From CAZKBP01 sp964551015 (GTDB lineage: Bacteria > Bacteroidota > Bacteroidia > Cytophagales > Microscillaceae): a stretch of 64,000 nucleotides of DNA. A program made the position numbers and the translations under genes. Below, piece by piece: positions 52,571 to 60,664 of this stretch (position 1 is the first letter of the stretch; each line of letters opens with the position of its first letter). A model generated the notes under the pieces. It saw nothing but the letters and a program-made list of their open reading frames with translations. It did no database searches and was not told where the DNA came from. The stretch covers positions 1 to 64,000 of the forward strand of contig CAZKBP010000033.1 of assembly GCA_964551015.1 (NCBI GenBank), in the 5' to 3' direction.

Positions 52571-54523
52571 TTATTCTTCTGCTTCTTCATAAGCAGGTTT
52601 CTGGGCAAAAATTTTATCTATTTCTTCCCTGTAAACTACCTCCTTGTCTATGAGCGTTTGAGCCAGTGTTTCTAATTCGGACTGATGTTCTTGGATAATA
52701 TCTTTGGTTCGCGCATAAGCCGCTTGAATCAATTGATGTACTTCTTCATCAATAATTTTGGCGGTATGTTCGCTGTAGGGCTTCTGGAAAGATTGTTCCA
52801 TTTGCTCCGAAGAAGCATGATAGCTTATGTGCGGAATTTTTTGGCTAAATCCATAACTAGCCACCATTCCGTACGCCTGCTTGGTGATTCTTTGTAAATC
52901 ATCTAGCGCATTGGATGAGATTTCATCAAAAATAGTTTCCTCAGCAGCTCTTCCTCCCAAGGCTACGCAAATCATATCCTCAAATCTCTGTCTGGTGTAA
53001 ATTTGCTTTTCTTGGGGGCTGTACCAAGTCCCTCCTAGTGATCTTCCGCGAGGAATGATCGATACTTTGACCAGAGGATGCGCCTGAGACAGATACCAAC
53101 TTGCTACGGCGTGCCCTGCTTCGTGGTAAGCAATTACTTTTTTCTCTTCATCAGAGATTACCTTGCTTTTGCGCTCTAAACCTCCTACTACACGCTCAAT
53201 CGCTTTCAAAAAGTCTTCTTTTTCTACCTTTTCTTTATCATCTCGAACCGCAATCAAAGCTGCTTCGTTACAAACGTTGGCGATATCTGCTCCCGAGAAT
53301 CCAGGCGTTTGCATCGCCAAGGACTTGATATCTAAGTCATCTGTGGTTTGGACGGGGCGAGTATGTACTTCAAAAATAGCTTCTCTCTCGGTTCGGCTGG
53401 GTAGTTCCATATTGATTCGGCGATCAAACCTACCCGGTCTTAACAAAGCCGAATCTATGGTGTCGGGGCGGTTGGTAGCGGCCAGTACGATCACGCCCGT
53501 GTTGGCGTCAAACCCGTCTAGCTCGGCCAGTAATTGGTTGAGTGTTCCCTCTCGCTCGTCATTGGTCTGGAAGTACTGGGATTTTCCCCTTGATTTACCA
53601 ATTGAGTCAATTTCATCTATAAAGATGATACTCGGAGCTTTTTGCTTGGCCTTGCTAAACAAGTCCCGGATACGAGAAGCACCCACGCCCACGAACATTT
53701 CTATAAACTCGGAGGCAGAAGTACTGAAGAAAGGCACCTCGGCTTCGCCCGCCACGGCTTTGGCTAGTAAGGTTTTACCCGTACCGGGAGGGCCGGCTAG
53801 AATGACTCCCTTGGGCATTTTTGCCCCTATTTTCTTAAATTTATCAGGATTTTTGAGAAATTTCACAATTTCCATGATCTCTTGCTTGGCTTCTTCCAAG
53901 CCGGCGATGTCATCAAAGGTGACGTCACTTTTTTCATCTTTTTCAAACTCCTGCGCCTTGCTTTTACCAAAATTAAAGAGGGCACCCCCCATGCCGCCTC
54001 GACCCGCACCTGACATACGACGGGCAAGAAAGCTCCAAAACATGTAAAAAAGAAAAAATATGATGATCCAAGTGAGAATGCTTCCCCACCAATTTTCACG
54101 TTGCGTGTAGCTAACCTCGATTGTATTTTCTAAGTCTGCCTTTGCTTCTGCTTCTTCTAGGTTTTGGGTAAATACTTCTACGGAGCCGATCATTAAGAAG
54201 AAATGCGGACCAGCAGCGGGGCCTTCGCCAAACCACTTCTCGGCTACCCCGTCATAACGACCTTTGCCTAGGCTATCTTTTCGGATATAGATTTCTGCTC
54301 TTTGTTGATTTACAATCTCAACACGATCTACATCGCCTTCATTTAGCATATTCTGCCGAAAATCTTTCCAAGTAACTTCGGGAATTTGTCGGGTGGCACT
54401 AAAGAAATAAGAAAGTGCCAAGAGGGCAATGACGGCATACCACCACCGAAAATTACTACTATTCCCAGCATTGGGTTGGGAGGGTGAGGGTTGATTTTTA
54501 TTTTTTTGTTGTTGGTTATTCAT
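52571..54523 (-). CDS. ftsH: ATP-dependent zinc metalloprotease FtsH
   Basis: The 650-residue protein has two membrane helices (about 27-43 and 146-166) around a periplasmic domain, then a AAA+ module with Walker A GPPGTGKT (244-251), Walker B IIFIDE (299-304) and the second region of homology ATNRPDTIDSALLRPGRFDR, followed by the peptidase site HEAGH (467-471). It degrades membrane and unstable cytoplasmic proteins. The baeRF-type gene lies 55 bases upstream on the same strand and is probably co-transcribed. Length and motifs are normal. Confidence 0.97.
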   Translation of the reverse strand: MNNQQQKNKNQPSPSQPNAGNSSNFRWWYAVIALLALSYFFSATRQIPEVTWKDFRQNMLNEGDVDRVEIVNQQRAEIYIRKDSLGKGRYDGVAEKWFGEGPAAGPHFFLMIGSVEVFTQNLEEAEAKADLENTIEVSYTQRENWWGSILTWIIIFFLFYMFWSFLARRMSGAGRGGMGGALFNFGKSKAQEFEKDEKSDVTFDDIAGLEEAKQEIMEIVKFLKNPDKFKKIGAKMPKGVILAGPPGTGKTLLAKAVAGEAEVPFFSTSASEFIEMFVGVGASRIRDLFSKAKQKAPSIIFIDEIDSIGKSRGKSQYFQTNDEREGTLNQLLAELDGFDANTGVIVLAATNRPDTIDSALLRPGRFDRRINMELPSRTEREAIFEVHTRPVQTTDDLDIKSLAMQTPGFSGADIANVCNEAALIAVRDDKEKVEKEDFLKAIERVVGGLERKSKVISDEEKKVIAYHEAGHAVASWYLSQAHPLVKVSIIPRGRSLGGTWYSPQEKQIYTRQRFEDMICVALGGRAAEETIFDEISSNALDDLQRITKQAYGMVASYGFSQKIPHISYHASSEQMEQSFQKPYSEHTAKIIDEEVHQLIQAAYARTKDIIQEHQSELETLAQTLIDKEVVYREEIDKIFAQKPAYEEAEE

Positions 54524-54578
54524 AAATTCTTAATTAAAGAATGTGTAATACTAGCTTTGTCTACTAATGCTTAGATAC

Positions 54579-55733
54579 CTAATATCTATAAATGGCATTG
54601 ACAGATGACTCATTGTCAGGCATTTCTTCTTTCTCCACGGTATAGACTTTGGTACCCGTGAGGAAAGCCTTGACCGCGGCTTGGTTTAGCAAATCAAGAT
54701 TATCCGTCTGATGTTCAGCGTCAATATGGACTTGATGAGACTGAGGTTCGTATGTACCCCAGATTTGAGCTCCTTTTTCTATGAACAAAGTATCCACACG
54801 ATTGGCTAGGGTGGCGGGTATAATTTCTTCGGTTTTGGAAGAGGCCAGTTGATAAGCTAGTTTTTTCTCGTAATTCTCTTTTCTTTGATTTTTTTCCGAG
54901 GAAAAATAATTGGCCAAGAGATTCCAAGCTCGTTCGTGTAGCACCAGGCGGTCAGTTTCGTCGTAGTTACCACTTAGATGCTGTGCATATAAATGTGGAT
55001 AAGTATTCACTTCTTGATAAATAGGAATCAGATAATCTACTCCAGCCAATACCAAGGGGGGCGTTTCGTCGTGGAGCATTTTCATCAGTCCTTGATTGAT
55101 CTCTCGGAAGTATTTCTTAATTTCCTCTTTCTTTTCATGATCTGAGCCACTGCCCTGCCCGTGGAAGATAGCTCGCTCAGCACCGCCTTGCCCACTGTGA
55201 TGCTGGAGTGTGTTGGATTCATAATCTTTGCCTACTGCTTCTTCTAAGCTTAGGGGTACTAAGTCTTCAATTTTCACATCGGCAATGCTATGGCGACTTC
55301 CCTCAAAGAAACGAACCTGATCTTGGCTCACCGCCATTAAGAAAAAGCGACCATCTTCGTGAAAGATGGGTAGCAAAGGCAGCAAATACAAGTGATTATC
55401 TACGTAAGTGAAGGCATCAAAGTAGAGAGGAAGCGTGAAATGTTCCATCTGGTTTTCGTGCAAGAAAATAGCCATTCCATCGGAGAGATATTTCCAAAAT
55501 TCTTCATCTTCTAACAATTGCTCGGCGGGGCGAAGTAATTTGTGAATAGTATCCTCCTCGTGGCTAGTTTCTAGCTTATCTCTTACTTCTTTGAGTGCGT
55601 TTTTGAGGTGAATTTGATCTTGCTGTCGTCGATCTCCTTGACTATCTCGATGCGTGGGAAAGTAAATGGAGACGCAAGGACTCGCATTTATATTGGATAG
55701 TCTTTCGAGGGTATTTTTATCTAATAGATTCAT
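54579..55733 (-). CDS. Bacterial archaeo-eukaryotic release-factor-like (baeRF) protein
   Basis: From ATG 55733 the product has 384 residues; the frame to 55757 adds eight residues that look unrelated. The opening NASPCVSIYFPTHR and the later RFFEGSRHSIADVKIEDLVPLSLEEA are typical of the baeRF (family 7-type) proteins, which resemble the middle domain of eukaryotic release factor eRF1. A role in ribosome rescue or peptide release has been proposed but, as far as I know, is not proven. Gly/Gln and His-rich residues near 180-205 (HHSGQGGAERAIFHGQGSG) may replace the GGQ loop. It precedes ftsH by 55 bases, which suggests a link between translation and protein quality control. Confidence 0.7.
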   Translation of the reverse strand: MNLLDKNTLERLSNINASPCVSIYFPTHRDSQGDRRQQDQIHLKNALKEVRDKLETSHEEDTIHKLLRPAEQLLEDEEFWKYLSDGMAIFLHENQMEHFTLPLYFDAFTYVDNHLYLLPLLPIFHEDGRFFLMAVSQDQVRFFEGSRHSIADVKIEDLVPLSLEEAVGKDYESNTLQHHSGQGGAERAIFHGQGSGSDHEKKEEIKKYFREINQGLMKMLHDETPPLVLAGVDYLIPIYQEVNTYPHLYAQHLSGNYDETDRLVLHERAWNLLANYFSSEKNQRKENYEKKLAYQLASSKTEEIIPATLANRVDTLFIEKGAQIWGTYEPQSHQVHIDAEHQTDNLDLLNQAAVKAFLTGTKVYTVEKEEMPDNESSVNAIYRY

Positions 55734-56117
55734 AAAGTGAATTTTTTCCTTTAACAAAATATCTGGTTTTCTTTTGTAAATTTTTGATTAGTGTACTGAC
55801 AAAGCTCGTGGGTTGCCTTGCCTGATTAGAGATGGGAACTACTATACTTGAATGATACAATTTTGACCTGTAATCAGAACTAGGCAAATGTTGGAATCTG
55901 TTTTAAATCCACGTAACTTGTCTGATTACTACTATAAAAGAATAATGCCATAAGCGAAGGCACTAACTCCCCCTTTATTAAAATCCTGATAATCAGTAAT
56001 TAACAAGAGTTTCTTGGTCAAAGCATCTAATTGCTAAGATGGTATTTACGGCTAAGTTGGGCAACATTTTCTACACTCCCGTAGAAGCTTCTAATTAATC
56101 AGAGAGTCAGTTGCTCC
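55734..56117. other. 384-base region without a gene
   Basis: The stretch between the baeRF and lipid-kinase genes (both minus strand) shows no protein-like frame. It holds the probable promoter of the baeRF-ftsH unit near its left end and small palindromes such as AGAAGCTTCT near 56083 and CTGATAATCAG near 55989, but no clear element. Confidence 0.5.
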
Positions 56118-56984
56118 TTAACCCGTGAGTACATTCAGACATTGAGGGATGATTTCTACCCGTATTTGTGTTACTTCACCAATGATTTCACCATCAATCT
56201 GCAAGATCCGAGGAGAAGAACTTTGGATGAGGGCACTCTTAGTAGACAAAATTTCTAGATAATCGGGATTTTGTTCTTCGGCTAGTAAGAAATCTATAGC
56301 GGACAATACAGAAACATCTTTGACGATACAAATCTCAAATCGCTGGTCGTCCAAGGCTCCTATGGGATTGAGCACCGCACCTGTTCCATAGCGTTGGGCA
56401 TTCGCCAGAGCCACCATGAAAGCCTTTCCTCGGAAGCTAGTTTGGTCTGTCTCGATAGACACTTCGAAGGCTTGTGGTTGGCTAAATTCTTTTAAAAACT
56501 GCAAAGCATAATTCCAGATACCTCTTCTCTCGGATTCTTCGAACCGCTCGATGAGCTGGGCGTTGAAGCCAATATCGCTGATATGCAGACACGTGTATTT
56601 TTCATTGATCCGCAGCATATCAATTTTTTTGACTTTATTCATCATCAGTGTTTCCAGAGCCAAATCAATTTGCTCGGGGATATTGAGCTCGGTAGCCATC
56701 CCGTTGGCCGAACCCATGGGGATTATCCCCAGCTTGTGCGGCGTGTCTTCGAGCATTTCAGCGAGCATGGCGACTGTGCCATCTCCCCCTACGGCCACAA
56801 CTGTATCTGGCTGATTATCAGCAAGGCATTTTTGAATTTCTTGGCGATCATTTTGACCCGTGGTTTGGTAGTGAGACATCTCCACGTGATGTATCTGAGA
56901 GAAGTCTTCGAGGTGTTGGTAAAATTTAGATTTGTCCGTATCACCCGCGATCGGATTGATCACAAAAAGCAGTTTTCGTTTCAT
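56118..56984 (-). CDS. Diacylglycerol/lipid kinase family protein
   Basis: The 288-residue protein has the DAG kinase catalytic domain with the ATP-binding VVAVGGDGTVAML near residue 63, an NPIAGD start and LGIIPMGSANGMATEL near 89. The C-terminal half forms the typical beta-sandwich, ending in IQIDGEIIGE-like strands. It phosphorylates diacylglycerol or a sphingoid/ceramide-type lipid at the membrane. The soluble form fits YegS and sphingosine-kinase-like members. Divergent from the App1-like phosphatase gene, which could remove such phosphates. Confidence 0.88.
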   Translation of the reverse strand: MKRKLLFVINPIAGDTDKSKFYQHLEDFSQIHHVEMSHYQTTGQNDRQEIQKCLADNQPDTVVAVGGDGTVAMLAEMLEDTPHKLGIIPMGSANGMATELNIPEQIDLALETLMMNKVKKIDMLRINEKYTCLHISDIGFNAQLIERFEESERRGIWNYALQFLKEFSQPQAFEVSIETDQTSFRGKAFMVALANAQRYGTGAVLNPIGALDDQRFEICIVKDVSVLSAIDFLLAEEQNPDYLEILSTKSALIQSSSPRILQIDGEIIGEVTQIRVEIIPQCLNVLTG

Positions 56985-57130
56985 AGAGCTGATTTTTTAA
57001 TTTCTGTCTCAAGAGTGAATTAAAGAGAAAAATACTAACCAAATGCACCTGTCTGCAATTATTTATATATAACAGTTAAAGTCTCGAATATTAACGAAGT
57101 GCTAGAAAATATTTTAGGAAAGTTCACGAT

Positions 57131-58258
57131 ATGCCAGAAAATAATTACTTCTCCCCAAATAAGAAATTTCGAAAATTTGCTCGTCTCAGGGATCCTTGGC
57201 GTAAATTCGTATTATCAACCAAGGCCAGATTAGGATACTTGGGGCGACCTAAGATTGTTGCCTACCGAGCATATGGGAATCAAGAATACATCTGTGTGAG
57301 AGGCCACGTGATCGAAGATAAGGGCATGTCTCCTCCTCGCCCCAATGATAGTATCTGGAAAAATATGCTGGCGATGCTCAAACGATTTTTGAACGAAACG
57401 CTCCCTCACGTGGCTCTCAGAATACAGATAGGAAATCAGGTAAAAGAAATCCAGACCAACGAAAAAGGCTATTTTCAGGTTCAAATTTCTAATCCTCAGC
57501 TTGAATGTGGTTGGCATCAAGGTGAAATTTCCTTGGTGAAACCCAGCCCCGAAGACCAAGCAAACATCCAGACGAATTTTTCTATTTTAATTCCCCACCC
57601 TACTTCTTATGGAGTAATTTCGGATATTGACGATACTTTTCTGGTTTCTCACGCGACCCGTTATTTTAAGAAAATTTGGCTATTACTCTCACGCAATGCA
57701 CATACGCGCAAGCCTTTCGAGGGAATTGTACAGTTTTATCAGGCCTTACACGAGGGAATGATTGCTTCCCAACCTCACCCTTTTTTCTATGTATCGAGTA
57801 GTGAGTGGAATTTGTATGATTTTATCCGAGAGTTTTGTCGTTTCCAGCAAATGCCCGATGGTGTTTTTTTGCTCAAGGATTTAAAGGTAAAACTAAGTGA
57901 CTTTTGGCGTTCAGGAGGGGGCGACCACAGCCATAAAGTGCACAAAATTCGGGAGATTCTTAAGACTTACCCTGATTATCCCTTTATTCTGATTGGAGAT
58001 AACGGACAACAAGATCCTGAAAATTATCGAAGAATTGCTCAGGAATTTTCCTCACAAATTAAACTCATTTACATTCGTAACGTACGACGCAAACGAGCTA
58101 GCTACGTTGAGAAAATGCGCGAAGAATTAGAAGCCACTGGCGTGGAAACTTTTTTATTTGAACATAGCCGCGAACTCTGGACACACGCTTTCGAGAAAAA
58201 TCTTTTAGGAACCAGCACAGAAAAAGTATTTACAAGGAAGCATAGATCGCAGAAATAA
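57131..58258 (+). CDS. App1-type phosphatidate phosphatase family protein (DUF2183)
   Basis: The 375-residue protein has an N-terminal beta-rich domain (about 40-155) and the App1 catalytic region with the HAD motif ISDIDDTFLVS (Asp-x-Asp-x-Thr) near residue 164, FFYVSSSEWNLYDF near 217 and LIGDNGQQDPENY near 285. In yeast App1 dephosphorylates phosphatidate. The bacterial role is unknown but is likely lipid phosphate removal. It is divergent from the lipid kinase, and the two may form a substrate pair. Its 3' end overlaps the HD-PycTM gene by 29 bases. Confidence 0.85.
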   Translation: MPENNYFSPNKKFRKFARLRDPWRKFVLSTKARLGYLGRPKIVAYRAYGNQEYICVRGHVIEDKGMSPPRPNDSIWKNMLAMLKRFLNETLPHVALRIQIGNQVKEIQTNEKGYFQVQISNPQLECGWHQGEISLVKPSPEDQANIQTNFSILIPHPTSYGVISDIDDTFLVSHATRYFKKIWLLLSRNAHTRKPFEGIVQFYQALHEGMIASQPHPFFYVSSSEWNLYDFIREFCRFQQMPDGVFLLKDLKVKLSDFWRSGGGDHSHKVHKIREILKTYPDYPFILIGDNGQQDPENYRRIAQEFSSQIKLIYIRNVRRKRASYVEKMREELEATGVETFLFEHSRELWTHAFEKNLLGTSTEKVFTRKHRSQK

Positions 58259-59426
58259 GCAACCCCAATACGCTAAAAATAAGCCCGTACATGAACACAT
58301 CGTAGGAAATACTGAGCAAACGATATTTTTTTCTCAACACTTTTCCCAGCGCGTACATATCTACCGACATCATATCATAGAGCAACTGCTGATCGTTTTT
58401 CAGCGTTCGTAGCTCTTCTAGGAATACCTCTTGCGACATTCCCAAAAAATTACCAAAATAAAGCGGACTTACTTTTCGCTCCCGAATTTTTTGCTGATCG
58501 ATTTCCGAAATAGTGATCTTAGGTCGTGCGGATGAGATGGCAAATACCGCCGAAACCAAGCTACTCAACAATAAAATCGTAATGGGAATAAACACGTACA
58601 AATGATTGGCCATATATTTCTGAGAAAACGTAATGCCCGCTCCAGACAAAGTAATGATGATGGAGAGAATAATCGCATTTACACTAATCATCATATTTGC
58701 CTTGCCATCCGCAATGGAGCTAAAGTTAATGTGATTCCGATAAGTAGCTCGATAGAGCGTGTCAATGCCTCTCCCGAAGTCTTTTCCAGTCTTTTTGCGT
58801 CTGACTAGCTTATGGGTATCTTCTATTTCTTCTTTCTGTTTGTTAATATTCTTGGTGCGACGTGCCTCGTATTTTTCGCGGGCAGGCGGGGTGTAGAAGC
58901 GATGATGGCTGAGCTGGTCTAGCTGGTGTTTTTCCCAAGCGGGTCTTGACCAAGGCTTACTTCTGAAGTGATTTTCTTCTGTACGCAGAAGCTCTTTGTA
59001 GCGAAAATACCGCTTACGACCATAAAAAGCATGGTTTGCATCTACTAACAACTTTGCCAGATAAGAATCAGGGGTTTGCCCCTGATGCGCCTCCTGTATG
59101 AGCTGGCTTACCTGCTGTATTTTCGCCGAATCATAATGAGCTTTTTCTAGAAAATCACTAGCAAGTCGCTGGCTGTGCTTCCAAAAATCTACATGGGCTT
59201 GAGTGTAGCCTGTGTATTGAAAACAAGCGGCTAACAACAAGATTTCCTTATCTTCAGCACTGAGATTGCTGTTTTTGGCCAGAGATTTTGCAACTTCTAA
59301 AACTTCTTCGGTGTGGCTCAGATTATGAAAAGTATAATCAGAGGACAGTTGGTGCTGAAGCAATGCTTCAACCTTCTGGATGGCTTTTTGAATAATCTTT
59401 TGATCCGGCTTAGTGCTGACGTTCAT
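58230..59426 (-). CDS. HD-like domain fused to a PycTM-type membrane effector domain
   Basis: The 398-residue protein has an N-terminal HD-type helical domain (about 15-140). The first His is in FHNLSHTEEVLEVA (residues 33-46), but where HD hydrolases have His-Asp, the chain reads ACFQYTGY (67-74) with Gln70-Tyr71; the later Asp of the family, in LLVDANHAF (127-134), is partly kept. A charged linker (135-215) leads to a domain with SIADGKANMMISVNAIILS (237-255), membrane helices at about 247-264, 276-299 and 376-396, as in the Pycsar effector family. In Pycsar this domain is triggered by cyclic nucleotides made by PycC. No cyclase is in the window. Fusion of an HD domain to this module is common in Bacteroidota. 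Confidence 0.83.
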   Translation of the reverse strand: MNVSTKPDQKIIQKAIQKVEALLQHQLSSDYTFHNLSHTEEVLEVAKSLAKNSNLSAEDKEILLLAACFQYTGYTQAHVDFWKHSQRLASDFLEKAHYDSAKIQQVSQLIQEAHQGQTPDSYLAKLLVDANHAFYGRKRYFRYKELLRTEENHFRSKPWSRPAWEKHQLDQLSHHRFYTPPAREKYEARRTKNINKQKEEIEDTHKLVRRKKTGKDFGRGIDTLYRATYRNHINFSSIADGKANMMISVNAIILSIIITLSGAGITFSQKYMANHLYVFIPITILLLSSLVSAVFAISSARPKITISEIDQQKIRERKVSPLYFGNFLGMSQEVFLEELRTLKNDQQLLYDMMSVDMYALGKVLRKKYRLLSISYDVFMYGLIFSVLGLLISAIYASL

Positions 59427-59479
59427 AATGTATAGTCAAAGATTCGGTAAACCGTGCCTCCTCAATGCTACACAAAACA

Positions 59480-59887
59480 CTAGCTATCTCTGGGTGTAAG
59501 CTTTACGTTTTTGGTGTCGTGAGGATGGTGAAAATTGCCCAAATCGTGTATATCTTTAAATTCTTTTATAAATCTAAAAATATTTCCTTTAATCGCAATA
59601 GGCGTTCGGAGCAAAACCGGACTTTTTCGAATCAAGGCAATGACATCTTCTTGTTTAGTAGGAGCTTTTTCGGGCATTTCCTCGTGGTCAGTCTCTAATA
59701 GCTCTTGGATTTCTACGCCAAGCCCCTGCGCAATCTCCGCCAAGAGTGTACCTGCCAAAGGTTCCTTATCTACATTGATTTCGTTTAGCTTGACTCGGGG
59801 CAAGTCCTTAGCTCGAGCGAGGAAGGTCTTGTCTTTTCTTTGAGTCTGATTGTATATAAAAATGAGTTCTCGGTTGCTCGTTTCCAT
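59480..59887 (-). CDS. ArsC/Spx-fold protein without cysteine
   Basis: The 135-residue protein fits the arsenate-reductase-like thioredoxin fold in its later part: SPVLLRTPIAIKG near residues 89-101 corresponds to the PVLIxRPI segment of ArsC. The start, IFIYNQTQRKDKTFL, is where ArsC has its catalytic Cys, and the protein has no Cys at all. It cannot use the ArsC redox chemistry. It lies downstream of dps on the same strand, but a terminator separates the two. It could be a binding protein that keeps the fold; function unknown. Confidence 0.72.
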   Translation of the reverse strand: METSNRELIFIYNQTQRKDKTFLARAKDLPRVKLNEINVDKEPLAGTLLAEIAQGLGVEIQELLETDHEEMPEKAPTKQEDVIALIRKSPVLLRTPIAIKGNIFRFIKEFKDIHDLGNFHHPHDTKNVKLTPRDS

Positions 59888-59913
59888 GCTTATCTTATTA
59901 TTATTGAATAATT

Positions 59914-59950
59914 AAAAAAAAGAATGAACGAGAAAGTGCATTCTCGTTCA
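59914..59950 (-). terminator. Rho-independent terminator of dps
   Basis: TGAACGAGAA (59925-59934) pairs with TTCTCGTTCA (59941-59950), a 10-bp stem with a 6-nt loop, followed on the minus strand by eight T. It is 26 bases past the dps stop codon. Confidence 0.9.
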
Positions 59951-59975
59951 CTATGAGGAGGAGAAATATATCTCC

Positions 59976-60524
59976 TTATTTGTTTTCCTTGTTCAAAAAG
60001 GCTGTCCACATCCAGTGAGATTTTTCCAGTTTCTTGATGAAGGATTTGATCATATCTTCGGTACCAAAGTCTCCATTGTCTACGGCAATATCCGTTACTT
60101 CTACCAAATAGGTGAGTAAGATTTCATAATCATTGAGTATTTCGCCGACCATCTCGCGCGCAGACAAATCTGTGCCGGTCTCTTTAATCTCTGAATACTT
60201 GAGATATTCGCCGAGCGTACTCATAGGCGTGTGCCCAAATACTCTTACGCGCTCCGCAATCTCATCAATATTCTCTTTGGTTTCGTTGTATTGCTTCTCG
60301 AATTCTTCATGAATATCGAAGAAATCTTCGCCTTTCACATTCCAATGATAGTTTCTCAACTTCTGATAATGGACGTGATAATTAGCCAAGAGCTTATTCA
60401 GTCCCTCTACCATGCGAATGGTTTCATCACGAGTAAAACCTATTTTCTTAAAAGGTTTTAGTCTGATCTCTTTATTTGCTTTTTCTTCTCTTTCCAGTGT
60501 ATTGACGTTATTATTGTTATTCAT
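59976..60524 (-). CDS. dps: Dps family DNA-binding ferritin-like protein
   Basis: The 182-residue protein is a Dps with a basic, Asn-rich N-terminus. The ferroxidase residues at the subunit interface are in place with the right spacing: His60 in YHWNVKG, His72 in FDIHEEFE, Asp87 and Glu91 in IDEIAERV. It oxidises Fe2+ with hydrogen peroxide, stores iron and shields DNA in stress. The gene is transcribed alone to a strong terminator. Confidence 0.95.
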   Translation of the reverse strand: MNNNNNVNTLEREEKANKEIRLKPFKKIGFTRDETIRMVEGLNKLLANYHVHYQKLRNYHWNVKGEDFFDIHEEFEKQYNETKENIDEIAERVRVFGHTPMSTLGEYLKYSEIKETGTDLSAREMVGEILNDYEILLTYLVEVTDIAVDNGDFGTEDMIKSFIKKLEKSHWMWTAFLNKENK

Positions 60525-60619
60525 TTCTTTCTAAAATGTTTTTGTTCAAAATTTATTATAATTAATGAAAAGAGTATGCCAAGCCCTCAGAAAGCATCAC
60601 AGGCCATTCTGAGCAAAAT

Positions 60620-60652
60620 ATTGCAGAGCAAGCGCAACGCAAGCTGTGCAAT
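60620..60652 (-). terminator. Possible terminator of the mscS gene
   Basis: ATTGCA-G-AGC (60620-60629) can pair with GCT-G-TGCAAT (60643-60652); one mismatch splits the stem, and a short T-rich run follows on the minus strand. It lies 13 bases past the mscS stop. Confidence 0.4.
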
Positions 60653-60664
60653 TAGTTCTACAAT

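Noticed and set aside
53163..54047. 294-codon plus-strand open frame
   Set aside because: It lies antisense inside ftsH, whose protein motifs are complete; the product is Ser-rich and low-complexity, as expected for a shadow frame.
58230..59426. A complete Pycsar defence system
   Set aside because: Only the effector-like membrane domain is present; no cyclase gene is adjacent or in the window, so a defence function is not claimed.
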